DNA of 64,000 bases from Chitinolyticbacter meiyuanensis. GTDB lineage: Bacteria > Pseudomonadota > Gammaproteobacteria > Burkholderiales > Chitinibacteraceae. Under the pieces are notes generated by a model that ran no database searches, had not been told where the DNA came from, and saw nothing but the letters and a program-made list of their open reading frames with translations. This document shows positions 8,689 to 17,236 of this stretch, one piece after another. The stretch spans positions 3,477,925 through 3,541,924 of the forward strand of contig NZ_CP041335.1 of NCBI RefSeq assembly GCF_008033135.1, in the 5' to 3' direction. The position numbers and the translations under genes were made by a program. Position 1 is the first letter of the stretch, and each line of letters begins with the position of its first letter.

Positions 8689-9156
8689 TCATCCTAGGGT
8701 TTGAACAAGTGAGAGGATTTGTGCCGCGTGGCCCTTGGGCGACACATGATAGAAAGCATGGCGGATCAGCCCACCCTGCTCGATCACGAAGGTCGAGCGC
8801 TCGATGCCGTATCTTATCACGCCGTTCGCGGACCACTCCCGCAGCGCATGGTAGCTGCGGCTGACCTCCCCCTCGGCGTCGGAGAGCAGGTCGAACTCGA
8901 TGCCCTGCTCCTCGCGGAAGACCTCATGCTCCAGGCAATCGTCCATGCTCACACCCAGGATGCGGGCATTGTGGCCGGCGAAGGCGGACACCCGGTCGCT
9001 GAATTCCACCGCTTCGGCGATGCCGCCAGGCGTGTGATCCTTGTTGAAGAAGTAGAGCACCACATGGTGCTCGCGCAGCAGCTCGGACAGCTGAAGCAGC
9101 TCCATGCTGGCCGTCGGCAGCGCAAAATCGGGGGCGTGTTCTCCAGGGTTCAGCAT
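8689..9156 (-). CDS. BCP-type peroxiredoxin homologue lacking both catalytic cysteines
   Basis: A 155-residue thioredoxin-fold protein aligned end to end with bacterioferritin-comigratory protein: GEHAPDFALP (5-14), then the active-site loop, then LLSDAEGEVSRSYHALREW and STFVIEQGGLIRHAFYHV. In active BCPs the loop is PKDxTPGCTxEAC; here it reads NKDHTPGGIAEAV, so the peroxidatic Cys is Gly45 and the position of the resolving Cys is Val50. The only Cys is Cys74, in a different helix. Peroxide reduction by the usual mechanism is therefore not expected. The fold assignment is firm; the function is unknown. A GAGG ribosome site precedes the ATG, and slyD follows in the same operon. Confidence 0.85.
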   Translation of the reverse strand: MLNPGEHAPDFALPTASMELLQLSELLREHHVVLYFFNKDHTPGGIAEAVEFSDRVSAFAGHNARILGVSMDDCLEHEVFREEQGIEFDLLSDAEGEVSRSYHALREWSANGVIRYGIERSTFVIEQGGLIRHAFYHVSPKGHAAQILSLVQTLG

Positions 9157-9238
9157 GCGGCCTCGTGGTATTGGATGCCCGCGGCGAGCGCGGATGAGAT
9201 AATTGCCGTCATCTGTCACCGTTATAGCCACCACTGCC

Positions 9239-10360
9239 ATGAGCACAACACTGCTGGGCGGCATCACCCCGCAACAATTCCTCACCGAGTACTGGCAAAA
9301 GAAGCCGCTGCTGGTCCGTGGCGCCGTCACCGACTTTCCGGAGCTGATGGATTTCCCCCGGCTCAAGGCGCTGGCGCAGCGCGACGACGTGGAATCGCGG
9401 CTGATCGAATTCAAGCGCGACCGCTGGCACATGGAGCACGGCCCGTTCGAGGCGCGGCGCTTCGCCAAGCTCGGTGAAACCGACTGGACCATCCTGGTGC
9501 AGAACGTGAACCAGCATGTGCCGCACATCGCCGAGCTGCTCTACCGCTTCAACTTCCTGCCCTACTACCGGCTGGACGACCTGATGATTTCCTACGCACC
9601 GCCCGGCGGCTCGGTCGGCCCGCACTACGATTCCTACGATGTCTTTCTGCTGCAGGTGGGCGGCAGGAAGCGCTGGCAGATCTCCAGCGATGATGCGGCC
9701 AACTTCATCGAGGATGCGCCGATCCGCGTGCTCAAGGATTTCTCGCCGCAACAGGAATGGGTGCTGGAGCACGGCGACATGCTGTACCTGCCGCCCAAGT
9801 ACGCCCATCACGGCGTGGCGCTCGATCCAGGCATGACCTACAGCATCGGCTTTCGCGCGCCCACCCAGCAGGAGATCGCCAACCGCTTTCTCGAATTCCT
9901 GCAGGATGAGTTGCAGGCCGATGGCATGTATGCCGATCCACAACGCCAGCCGACCGCCACACCAGGCCTGATCGATACCGGCTTCACCGCCGACATCGGC
10001 GGCATGCTCGGCGCCATCCGCTGGGATGACGAGATGGTGGCCCGCTTCACTGGCCGCTATTTCACCGAGCCCAAGGCCCATGTGTTCTTCGAGCCGCCCG
10101 AAGCCGCGCTCGACTTTGACGAATTCGCCGAGCAAGTGGCCGAACACGGCGTGGCGCTCGATCTGAAATCGCAGATGCTCTACGACGCCGATCACATCTA
10201 CTTGAATGGCGACGAACTGGACGCCGAGCCCGCCGCCCGGCCGGACCTGCTCCGCCTAGCCGACGCGCGCGGATTGCCACCCGGCGACTATGATGAAGCC
10301 ACTCTGGAAGCACTCTATACCTGCTATGACTACGGCTACCTTTACCCCGCACACGTTTGA
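9239..10360 (+). CDS. roxA: ribosomal protein uL16 3-hydroxylase (JmjC/cupin oxygenase)
   Basis: An Fe(II)/2-oxoglutarate oxygenase of the YcfD/RoxA family, which hydroxylates an arginine of ribosomal protein L16. The cupin/JmjC core is at about 85-215, with the iron-binding HxD of PHYDSYDVFLLQ and the distal His in LPPKYAHHGVAL. An N-terminal FWQKKPLL-type strand and a C-terminal winged-helix region match the family, as does the 373-residue length. The ATG at 9239 was chosen; the upstream TTG would add 12 residues not seen in the family. No clear Shine-Dalgarno sequence is visible. It is divergent from the peroxiredoxin-like gene and overlaps the next gene by 35 bp. Confidence 0.9.
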   Translation: MSTTLLGGITPQQFLTEYWQKKPLLVRGAVTDFPELMDFPRLKALAQRDDVESRLIEFKRDRWHMEHGPFEARRFAKLGETDWTILVQNVNQHVPHIAELLYRFNFLPYYRLDDLMISYAPPGGSVGPHYDSYDVFLLQVGGRKRWQISSDDAANFIEDAPIRVLKDFSPQQEWVLEHGDMLYLPPKYAHHGVALDPGMTYSIGFRAPTQQEIANRFLEFLQDELQADGMYADPQRQPTATPGLIDTGFTADIGGMLGAIRWDDEMVARFTGRYFTEPKAHVFFEPPEAALDFDEFAEQVAEHGVALDLKSQMLYDADHIYLNGDELDAEPAARPDLLRLADARGLPPGDYDEATLEALYTCYDYGYLYPAHV

Positions 10361-10814
10361 TCGCAACGCCGAATACGAGGCTGCGCTGCTAGCGCTGATT
10401 GCCAGCGCCCGGCGTGAGCTGAGGCTGTTCGAAAAGAACTTCGCCGAAACCGGCCTTTCCAGCCGCGCGTTCGCCGAAGCACTAGCACGCGGCTTTGCCG
10501 AGCACGATGAACTGAAGGTGACGCTGCTCGCGCTGGAGCCCGATCATATCGCCGCACATTGCCCGCGCATCCTCGACCTGCGCGAAACCTGGTCGCACCG
10601 CTTCACCATGCTGCGTATCACTCAGGCGCCTGAGTTGTGGCACGCCGGCTTCGCCATCGCGGACAACACCCGCTATGTAAAGCGCCATCACTTCGACTGG
10701 CCGCGCGGCGAAACCAGCGACGACGGCCGGGTCATCGCCGGCCTCAACGAGGTTTGGGACAACCTGCTGCAGTACGCCGAAGTCGAGATCGCCTGGCAGC
10801 GACTGCGGCTGTGA
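10326..10814 (+). CDS. conserved hypothetical protein, DUF7931-like
   Basis: A 162-residue soluble protein that begins inside the end of roxA (35-bp overlap in another frame), so it is co-transcribed and translationally coupled. Its pattern (RRELRLFEKNFAETGL near the start, HCPRILDLRETWSHRFTML in the middle, a C-terminal helix) resembles the small DUF7931 family often found beside Jumonji/cupin oxygenases. There is no signal peptide, membrane segment or catalytic motif that I recognise. The start at 10326 is the first ATG compatible with the domain; another start 36 bp upstream would enlarge the overlap. Function unknown. Confidence 0.7.
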   Translation: MTTATFTPHTFDRNAEYEAALLALIASARRELRLFEKNFAETGLSSRAFAEALARGFAEHDELKVTLLALEPDHIAAHCPRILDLRETWSHRFTMLRITQAPELWHAGFAIADNTRYVKRHHFDWPRGETSDDGRVIAGLNEVWDNLLQYAEVEIAWQRLRL

Positions 10815-10839
10815 TCAACGCATCGATGCCCTCAACCAC

Positions 10840-10872
10840 AAACAGCGACGCCTCGGCGTCGCTGTTTGTTTT
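10840..10872. terminator. bidirectional intrinsic terminator
   Basis: The stem AACAGCGACGCC / GGCGTCGCTGTT with a 2-nt loop is followed by TGTTTTAC on the plus strand. It lies between the convergent DUF7931-like and EamA genes and probably serves both. Confidence 0.85.
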
Positions 10873-10876
10873 ACTG

Positions 10877-11872
10877 CTATCCGGCCTCACTACGCCGCAA
10901 GCTCGTCATCTCAGCCGCAGACTGCGGCACCACTGCCGGCGCCGGTTGCGCCGGCTTCAGCCGCGATACCCCAAACATCACCAACGCCAGCCCGGCAATC
11001 TGGTAAAGCGACAACACTTCACCCAGCAGCAGCCAGGACGCGAGCAGGGTGAGCACCGGGCCGAGGCTGCCGATCGCGGCGGCCTGCGACGCGCCCATGC
11101 GCTGGATCGCCAGCGCCATCCAGTACACCGGCAAGGCAGTGGACAGCAACGCCATCAAGCCAGCGTTCCACCAGACTGCCGGCGGCAGCACCGTGAGCTG
11201 CGCCGGGGAACCGGCTACCGCGTAGTGCCCCAGCACCAACACCGACGACACCGCGCCGGCCAGCCCGGCCAGCCGCATCGAGCCCAAGCGCTTCAGCATG
11301 GCGCCGGTGCCGAGGTAGTAAAGTGCATAGGTCACCGCACTGACAAACACCCAGGCCGCGCCGGTCAACACCTGAGCGCCATGGCCCGCCAGGCTGATGT
11401 CGTGCACGAACGCCACGCCCAGGCCCAGGTAGCAGATCGCCATCGCCTGCACCACGCGCCTGCCCGGCCGCTGCCGGGTGAGCGCGGCATGGAGCAGCAG
11501 CACCAGCGTGGGATAGACATAGAGGATCAGGCGTTCCAACCCGGCGCTGATGTACTCCAGGCCGTAGAAATCGAACAGGCTGGAGAGGTAGTAGCCAAAG
11601 GTGCCCAAGAGCACCACACGCAACCAGTCGAGGCGTGACAGCGGTTCGGCGTGACCTTCGCGGCGACTGAGCCAGATCAGCCAGCCGAACAGCGGCAAGG
11701 CCAACGCCATGCGCATGGCAAGCAGAGTGAGCGCATCGACTGGCCCGGCGGCATAGCCCAGCTTCACGAACACCGCCTTCAGGCTGAAGCCGGCCGCTGA
11801 GAGCACCGCGTACAGGCGACCATCTGTGTGCCAGCGCCGGAGCGCCTGGTGCCAAGGGTTCATCGCATCCAA
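10877..11872 (-). CDS. EamA-family (drug/metabolite superfamily) transporter
   Basis: An inner-membrane permease with ten predicted hydrophobic helices in two EamA repeats (about 18-145 and 165-300). Typical features include YAVLSAAGFSLKAVFVK in the first helix and LGEVLSLYQIAGLALVMFGV near the end. The family exports amino acids, nucleosides or other metabolites; the substrate is not predictable here. It is read divergently from a LysR-type regulator whose start is 92 bp away, the classic arrangement of a regulator controlling its adjacent exporter. The first ATG was used; a second ATG 9 bp downstream is equally possible. Confidence 0.85.
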   Translation of the reverse strand: MDAMNPWHQALRRWHTDGRLYAVLSAAGFSLKAVFVKLGYAAGPVDALTLLAMRMALALPLFGWLIWLSRREGHAEPLSRLDWLRVVLLGTFGYYLSSLFDFYGLEYISAGLERLILYVYPTLVLLLHAALTRQRPGRRVVQAMAICYLGLGVAFVHDISLAGHGAQVLTGAAWVFVSAVTYALYYLGTGAMLKRLGSMRLAGLAGAVSSVLVLGHYAVAGSPAQLTVLPPAVWWNAGLMALLSTALPVYWMALAIQRMGASQAAAIGSLGPVLTLLASWLLLGEVLSLYQIAGLALVMFGVSRLKPAQPAPAVVPQSAAEMTSLRRSEAG

Positions 11873-11963
11873 TCCGGGAGGTGAGGAACCCTTATTCTGA
11901 AGTGAAGCTAACTTTGCTTAGAATTAGTATTTCGCAAAGCCAGCGTTCACTATTGGATAAACC

Positions 11964-12851
11964 ATGCACTTCGATCTGATCGACCTGCGCTTGCTGCTCG
12001 CCATCGAGGACAGCGGCAGCCTGAGCAAGGCGGCAGCCACCTTCCCCATTGCCGTCTCCGCCGCCAGCAACCGCCTGCGCAACTTCGAGGCCCGTAGTGG
12101 ACTGACACTGTTCGCCCGCAGCAGCGATGGCATGAGCGCCACCCCGGCAGGCCGCCTGGTGCTCGATCGCGCACGACAGGTGCTCGCCGAAACCGCCAAA
12201 CTGAACGATACGCTGCGCGATCTTGCCGGCCAGCGTCGCATCACGCTGCGGCTGGCCGCCACCACGGTGGCCAACAGCACCTTCCTGCCTGCGGCGCTCG
12301 GCCCCTTTCTTGCCGATTACCCGGAGGTGGACCTGCAGTTGGTGGAGCGCAACAGCGTGGATGTGCTGAGCGCAGTGCAGGCCGGCGAGATGGAGCTAGG
12401 CGTGTTCGACGGCAATCTGCCTACCCAAGGCATGCTGTCGCTGCCATTCCGCCAGGACAAGCTGGTGCTGCTGGTGCCACGCGGTCATGCGCTAGCCAAC
12501 GCCACCGCGGTGCGGCTGCAGGCCGCGCTCGACCTCCCCTTCGTCTGCCTGCCTCCGGAACGCGCCATGCAGCGCTTCATCGAAGACATGGCCGCCCGCA
12601 ACGCCCGCCCGCTGAAGATCCGCGTGCGTGCGCCGAGCTTCGGCGCCATTGCGCAGCTGGTGGCGCAGCAGGTCGGCATCGCCATGCTCCCCGAAGCCGC
12701 CGCGGCGCGCTACGCGCTGGAACAGCCGGTGCAGATCATCCCGCTCGACGACGCCTGGGCCACGCGGGAGCTGCGCATCTGCCTGCAGAGCTGGGAAGGT
12801 CTGTCGGTACACGCGCGGCAGTTGGTAACGTATCTGGCGCCGGAGGGATAG
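11964..12851 (+). CDS. LysR-family transcriptional regulator
   Basis: A DNA-binding regulator of 295 residues. The N-terminal winged HTH (about 3-62) starts HFDLIDLRLLLAIEDSGSLSKAA, and the C-terminal periplasmic-binding-like effector domain spans 90-290. It is transcribed away from the EamA transporter gene, and the shared 91-bp intergenic region is the likely operator. Its target is inferred to be that transporter; the inducer is unknown. Confidence 0.9.
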   Translation: MHFDLIDLRLLLAIEDSGSLSKAAATFPIAVSAASNRLRNFEARSGLTLFARSSDGMSATPAGRLVLDRARQVLAETAKLNDTLRDLAGQRRITLRLAATTVANSTFLPAALGPFLADYPEVDLQLVERNSVDVLSAVQAGEMELGVFDGNLPTQGMLSLPFRQDKLVLLVPRGHALANATAVRLQAALDLPFVCLPPERAMQRFIEDMAARNARPLKIRVRAPSFGAIAQLVAQQVGIAMLPEAAAARYALEQPVQIIPLDDAWATRELRICLQSWEGLSVHARQLVTYLAPEG

Positions 12852-13219
12852 GCAGGCCATAGCGGACCGCACATTGCTCGACGTTTTACCCGGCACCGCT
12901 TGAAGCATCGGGGTTGCATATCTGTGCGCCAGTCTGGAAGCAATTGCCTCTTACGCCGATGAGCACGCAGATGCAGAAGAGCCAGGCTGCTGAAGCCCTT
13001 CGCTCTGCGAGAGGCGGCGTGACGTTGCCGGCGAATCACAGCGCCAACTCAAGCCCCATGCGCTATGCAGTCGCTACCGTGACCATATGCTTTGGAATGT
13101 ATGTGCAGGGAAGGCTGTCAATTCAAACCATACCGCCAGTCGGCAGCACGCAATATGCTTGCGTACGGACTAACACTGCTGTCGATTTCGGAAACGACTC
13201 ACCCGGAAAGGAAAAACAA
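12852..13219. other. intergenic region without a supported gene
   Basis: About 370 bases between the LysR gene and the DUF1398 gene. Frames are open here but their translations have no family resemblance and no good ribosome sites. The region presumably holds the promoter of the DUF1398-macrodomain pair. Confidence 0.5.
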
Positions 13220-13627
13220 ATGAACGCGGATATGGTCCTGAACATGGCAGCAGCAACGCTCGCAGGCGAGATGCCCTTCCCTGAAATCGTTGGCAATCTC
13301 GTCCACGAAGGCGTGGAGTACTATCACGTGGACTACCTGACACTCTCTTTCTCCTTCTACAGCACAACTGGCGGCGTCGTGGTTGCGCCCCTGCTGTTCG
13401 AAGGCTTGCCGAAGGTGGCCAGTGACTTCAATGTCGCCGAGCTTCGCGCTGCGATTCTGGACAGTCAGCAAAATGGGCAGAAATTTCGGCAGTTCTGCAC
13501 CCGGGCGATGAATGCAGGAGTGCAATCGTACTTCGCTTTCCTGCGAGGCCAACGCGTTCTATATCTTGGCCGCCAAGGTGATCAACATGTTGAATGGTTT
13601 CCGGGCGCGCAGCGTGAAGACGTGTGA
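13220..13627 (+). CDS. DUF1398 (YbcV-like) family protein
   Basis: A 135-residue soluble protein that matches the DUF1398 pattern along its length: an FPEIVGNLVHEGVEYYHVDY segment early on, then a PLLFEGLPKVASDF region, and the conserved FLRGQRVLYLGRQGDQHVEWFP ending. The ATG at 13220 is preceded by AAAGGA; a longer open frame upstream lacks similarity to the family. Biochemical function is not established for the family. It is followed 40 bp later by a macrodomain gene on the same strand. Confidence 0.8.
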   Translation: MNADMVLNMAAATLAGEMPFPEIVGNLVHEGVEYYHVDYLTLSFSFYSTTGGVVVAPLLFEGLPKVASDFNVAELRAAILDSQQNGQKFRQFCTRAMNAGVQSYFAFLRGQRVLYLGRQGDQHVEWFPGAQREDV

Positions 13628-13667
13628 CCCGGCAGCCCCGCGCGTGCACCAACGTTGAGCCGCCGAT

Positions 13668-14186
13668 GTGCCAACCATACTCCGTGCTATTCAATCCGAC
13701 ATAACAACGCTTCAGGTGGACGCAATCGTCAACGCGGCAAATTCGTCTTTGCTTGGTGGTGGCGGCGTTGATGGTGCAATCCATCGGGCAGCAGGCCCGG
13801 ACCTGTTGCATGAATGTCGGCTCCTCGGAGGTTGCAAGACGGGTGATGCAAAAGTCACCAAGGGCTATCGCCTGCATGCGAAATACGTCATTCACACCGT
13901 TGGCCCGGTTTGGCGCGGCGGCGGCCACGGCGAGCCGAAGGCGCTTGCCCGTTGCTATCGCCGCGCCATGGCACTGGCAATTGAAAAAGGCCTCTCTTCG
14001 ATTGCCTTTCCGAGTATCAGCACCGGGATCTACGGGTATCCCATCGGCTTGGCAGCGCGGGTTGCGATTGAAGCAGTGAAAGAGAGCTTGTCGAACAGCT
14101 CACCCATTCAAGAAGTGATCTTCTGCTGCTTTTCGCCAGAAGATCTGGCGCATTACGAAGGCCTCCTCAGCGGAACAGCGGCGTAG
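13668..14186 (+). CDS. macrodomain protein, probable O-acetyl-ADP-ribose deacetylase
   Basis: A single 172-residue macro domain of the MacroD/YmdB type, which binds ADP-ribose and deacetylates O-acetyl-ADP-ribose or removes mono-ADP-ribose from proteins. Visible motifs: GDI-like [20 protein letters not shown] with the conserved NAAN, the glycine-rich [14 protein letters not shown] loop, and the diphosphate-binding [12 protein letters not shown] loop. Translation starts at GTG 13668; an overlapping ATG two bases upstream is in another frame. It likely shares an operon with the DUF1398 gene. Confidence 0.9.
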   Translation: MPTILRAIQSDITTLQVDAIVNAANSSLLGGGGVDGAIHRAAGPDLLHECRLLGGCKTGDAKVTKGYRLHAKYVIHTVGPVWRGGGHGEPKALARCYRRAMALAIEKGLSSIAFPSISTGIYGYPIGLAARVAIEAVKESLSNSSPIQEVIFCCFSPEDLAHYEGLLSGTAA

Positions 14187-14328
14187 ATCTTCCACCGGCA
14201 AGCGGCAGCCCGATGCGGATGGCAAGCGCCATCCCAAACGCGGAGGTCCATATGCCCCCGCTCCATGAAATGGCTTGCTTCGCGCAGCACCCAGCAGCGG
14301 GCTGCATGCATCTACGCCAAGAAAGGCA

Positions 14329-14661
14329 TCAGGGCATTTCCTGTAGCGGCCAGACTTCGACGACACCTTGGGCAACCGCGCATGGCGTCTTTGAAACCAA
14401 CGCGATGGCTTCCTGCAGGTCCTTCGCCTCGATGACCGCAAATCCTGCAATTGGCAGGCCGCTTTGCAAGAAGGAACCTGGGATCGTTTGAACACCCGCA
14501 CCATCGTGGTTTCTCACCTGCACCGGCTTGCCCGCGATGCCGATCAACGCCCCGTCGGCAAGCAATTGCGCGTCGTGCGCGTGCGCGGCTTCGCGCACCG
14601 ATGCATCCGTATGTTCGTAGCCCCTCTCGTCGCCATACCCAATCGTGATGAACTTTGCCAT
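14329..14661 (-). CDS. YCII-related (DGPF) family protein
   Basis: A 110-residue dimeric alpha/beta-barrel protein of the YCII-related family (PF03795). It starts MAKFITIGYGDE and has the conserved GFAVIEAKDLQEAIALVSKTP segment, where the usual DGPF-type loop is altered to NHDGAG. The ATG at 14661 has a GAGAG ribosome site. It lies divergently about 250 bp from the TetR gene, so it could be a target of that regulator. No enzymatic activity can be assigned. Confidence 0.75.
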   Translation of the reverse strand: MAKFITIGYGDERGYEHTDASVREAAHAHDAQLLADGALIGIAGKPVQVRNHDGAGVQTIPGSFLQSGLPIAGFAVIEAKDLQEAIALVSKTPCAVAQGVVEVWPLQEMP

Positions 14662-14866
14662 GCCGTCTCTCCTCGCCAGCGAACCATGGTTCGTTGGTAG
14701 CAAATGGCGCTCCCGCTGCTTGGCAACCTGGGGTGAGCACAAGCTTCCAGCACAACTTTTGACGCTTGGCAGCGCGAGGGTTTTCTACGGCCGAAGCCCG
14801 TTTTCCAATGCCCACTGCGCAAATCAACCCCATCCATGGCAAATCGCATGCAACTGGCTTGACTGC

Positions 14867-14908
14867 GTAGGTCAGCCGTCCTAATAATATGTAGGACAGC
14901 CGACCTAC
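14867..14908. promoter_or_regulatory. large dyad operator upstream of the TetR gene
   Basis: Two 17-bp half-sites (14867-14883 and 14892-14908) form an inverted repeat with two mismatches around an 8-bp AT-rich spacer that includes TAATAT. It ends 8 bp before the tetR-family ATG. Size and position fit an autoregulatory TetR operator overlapping the promoter. Confidence 0.75.
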
Positions 14909-14916
14909 ACATCGCC

Positions 14917-15498
14917 ATGAGCACCACCCAGACCACACGCGACCAAATCGTTGAAGCCGCCGATGCACTGTTCTACCAACGCGGCTACGAGAAGACCTCA
15001 TTCGCCGATATCGCCAGCCTGGTGAGCATTTCGCGCGGCAATTTCTATTACCACTTCAAAACCAAGGACGACATCCTGGCCGCAGTGATTGCGCTGCGTG
15101 CGGCGAAGACGCAGGCGATGCTGCAGTCATGGTTCGACCAGGAGGCAACACCGCTCGCGCGACTGGGCCGTTTCGCTGAGATGCTCATTCAAAACCGCCA
15201 AGCCATTCAGCGCTTCGGCTGCCCGGTGGGCACACTCTGCACCGAGCTGGCCAAGGTAGATCATCCATCGCGGGGCGATGCCAACATGATCTTCGGCCAA
15301 TTCCGCGATTGGTTGCGGGAACAGTTCAAGGCGCTGGGCCGGGCGGACAACGCGGACCATTTGGCGATGCATTTGTTGGCCCGCAGTCAGGGCGTTGCGG
15401 CACTTGCCAACGCCTTCAACGATGAAGCATTCATCCGCTACGAAGTCGGCCTGATCGAAGACTGGCTGCAAGCCCTCGTCCCCAAGCGATCGCAGTAG
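14917..15498 (+). CDS. TetR/AcrR-family transcriptional repressor
   Basis: A one-domain HTH regulator of 193 residues. The N-terminal HTH is FADIASLVSISRGNFYYHFKTKDDIL (about 29-54) and the ligand-binding helical domain follows. It is preceded by a 42-bp dyad that should be its own operator, and it is followed by a YciI-like gene and tag on the same strand. These three are probably one autoregulated operon; the ligand is unknown. Confidence 0.9.
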   Translation: MSTTQTTRDQIVEAADALFYQRGYEKTSFADIASLVSISRGNFYYHFKTKDDILAAVIALRAAKTQAMLQSWFDQEATPLARLGRFAEMLIQNRQAIQRFGCPVGTLCTELAKVDHPSRGDANMIFGQFRDWLREQFKALGRADNADHLAMHLLARSQGVAALANAFNDEAFIRYEVGLIEDWLQALVPKRSQ

Positions 15499-15564
15499 TA
15501 GGCCCCCAACCGCCCAGCTGTGCTGACGCCGCTTTTCAGTTCTCAACCGCCACCGGGAGCAACC

Positions 15565-15864
15565 GTGTACGTCATCTTTCTCAAGTTCGGCCCGAACCGT
15601 GCGCAAGTAGCTCAATGGTCCACAGCGCACAAGCAGTGGATTCAGGCAGGTATCGACGACGGCATTTTCCTCGCCGCAGGATCGCTGGAAGACGCGCAAG
15701 GCGGCGCCATCATCGCCACTGGCGTGGACAAGCGCGCGCTGGTCGCCCGTGTAACACAGGATCCCTTCGTGGCGCACGGCGTTGTGACTGCCGAGGTGCA
15801 TGCCATTGCCCCTTCGGTGATGTCCAGTGGCTTCGCCGAACTGTTGTCGAGCAACAAGCCATGA
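15565..15864 (+). CDS. YciI-like protein
   Basis: A 99-residue ferredoxin-like dimeric protein of the YciI family, with the characteristic YVIFLKFGPNRAQV start, a conserved HKQWIQAGIDDGIFLAAGS middle and VAHGVVTAEVHAI toward the end. Translation starts at GTG 15565, where GGGAG lies 5 bp upstream; an upstream ATG would add unrelated residues. The stop overlaps the tag start (ATGA), so the two are coupled. The catalytic role of the family is uncertain. Confidence 0.75.
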   Translation: MYVIFLKFGPNRAQVAQWSTAHKQWIQAGIDDGIFLAAGSLEDAQGGAIIATGVDKRALVARVTQDPFVAHGVVTAEVHAIAPSVMSSGFAELLSSNKP

Positions 15865-16499
15865 GCGCGCCAACGACCATTCCAGGTACCGACGGCCTGC
15901 CCCGCTGCCGTTGGTGCGGCATCGCGCCGGAGTTCGAGGCCTATCACGACCATGAATGGGGATTTCCCGTCGCGGACGATATCCGCCTGTTCGAAAAGCT
16001 CTGCCTGGAAGGCTTTCAATCGGGGCTGAGCTGGCGAACGATCCTGGCCAAGCGAGAGAACTTCAGGCGGGCCTTCAACAATTTCGATTTCCATCAGCTG
16101 GCACAGTTTGGAGAAGCGCAGGTGGCCCAGCTGCTGCTCGACCAAGGCATCGTGCGCCACCGCGGCAAGATCGAAGCGGTGATCAACAACGCACAATGCG
16201 CAGTACGCCTTCAAGCGGAATACGGCAGCCTCGCCGCCTACTTCTGGCGGTACGAAGCCCGCATCGCTAGCCAACCGCAAACGATTTCCACCTCGCCGGA
16301 ATCCACTGCCCTATCCAAGGATCTGAAGCAACGTGGCTGGAAGTTCGTGGGCCCAACGACCGTGTACGCCTTTATGCAGGCAATGGGCTTGGTGAACGAT
16401 CACGTGGCGGAGTGCGTGATTGCCAAGCAAGTGGATCGCGCGCGCGAAGCATTTACGGCTCCCCGAGCACTTGCAGCGCTCGCCGAACCGAATGCCTGA
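15861..16499 (+). CDS. tag: DNA-3-methyladenine glycosylase I
   Basis: A base-excision repair enzyme removing 3-methyladenine from alkylated DNA. The N-terminal RCRWCG contributes the zinc Cys and YHDHEWG the zinc His; the distal pair is in NDHVAECVI. The catalytic Glu50 lies in LCLEGFQSGLSW. Length (212) is close to the family norm. It overlaps the yciI-like gene by 4 bp and ends a TetR-headed operon, so expression may be tied to that repressor. Confidence 0.93.
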   Translation: MSAPTTIPGTDGLPRCRWCGIAPEFEAYHDHEWGFPVADDIRLFEKLCLEGFQSGLSWRTILAKRENFRRAFNNFDFHQLAQFGEAQVAQLLLDQGIVRHRGKIEAVINNAQCAVRLQAEYGSLAAYFWRYEARIASQPQTISTSPESTALSKDLKQRGWKFVGPTTVYAFMQAMGLVNDHVAECVIAKQVDRAREAFTAPRALAALAEPNA

Positions 16500-16581
16500 A
16501 GCCGGATAAGAAGCCCTTGGGCAGCGCTGCCAGCGGTGGCCTTGGGGTTTGCATCCACGCGCCGTAGCCCATCGCTGCCCG

Positions 16582-16836
16582 CTATAAAACGAGTACCGCT
16601 GAAACACCGGCCAGCAACACGGCAGCTAAACTGCCCAAAAAGAAGTTGCTGGCATACTTGGTCTTCCGATAGTTGAGCAGGCAAACAATCGGCACCAGCA
16701 CCGGAACCAGAATACAGACCATCCCCAGCTTTTCGTTGATGGTGGGCACCGCCATCAAGCCAAACACCAAACCAACCACGCTCAGCGTCAACGCCACCAA
16801 ACCGAACACCAGCGGAATCCAAACCCAATACGCCAT
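16582..16836 (-). CDS. small membrane protein, three predicted helices
   Basis: An 84-residue hydrophobic protein with three transmembrane stretches (about 5-28, 38-55, 64-83) and a short basic loop, YRKTKY. A GGGGTG ribosome site places the start at ATG 16836 rather than GTG 16845. No family is recognised. It is read on the same strand as the next upstream hypothetical gene (16864-17217), 27 bp away, and may share its transcript. Confidence 0.6.
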   Translation of the reverse strand: MAYWVWIPLVFGLVALTLSVVGLVFGLMAVPTINEKLGMVCILVPVLVPIVCLLNYRKTKYASNFFLGSLAAVLLAGVSAVLVL

Positions 16837-16863
16837 ACGCTTCACCCCATGTGGAAAACGTGC

Positions 16864-17217
16864 TCACGACTTCGGTTCAATATTTTGCGGCGGCCCGCAC
16901 CTTGCAAACGAGTACCCACGAAGAATGGCATCCGCAATGGACTGCACAACCAGTTCAAGATCGTCCTGATTGCACCCAAAGGTGCGGTACTGAGAGACAT
17001 TGAATCCATCCTCAATATCGTTCAACCACACCACCAGACTACCGATCAGTCCAACTACCCAGAAGCCACCACCCGCATCCCCATACGGGTGTTGCTGCCA
17101 TTTCATCGGCATCACCTTCAATAATTCCCACAGCCGGGATTGCTCTGCATCCATGCGTGTTTCCGCCTGGATGATCTTGTCCCATAGTTCTGTTTCTGTT
17201 GTTGGCTCCCAGTTCAT
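16864..17217 (-). CDS. hypothetical protein, 117 aa
   Basis: A soluble protein starting at ATG 17217 with GGAG 6 bp upstream. It is acidic and tryptophan-rich at the start, then has a hydrophobic GGFWVVGLIGSLVVWLNDI segment in the middle. No family is recognised. Size, acidity and position beside a decayed integrase are compatible with an orphan immunity-type protein, but that is only a guess. Confidence 0.6.
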   Translation of the reverse strand: MNWEPTTETELWDKIIQAETRMDAEQSRLWELLKVMPMKWQQHPYGDAGGGFWVVGLIGSLVVWLNDIEDGFNVSQYRTFGCNQDDLELVVQSIADAILRGYSFARCGPPQNIEPKS

Positions 17218-17236
17218 GAAACCGCTCCATATTAGG

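Noticed and set aside
13753..14079. Alternative frames within the macrodomain gene
   Set aside because: The macrodomain frame has all ADP-ribose motifs; the others have none.
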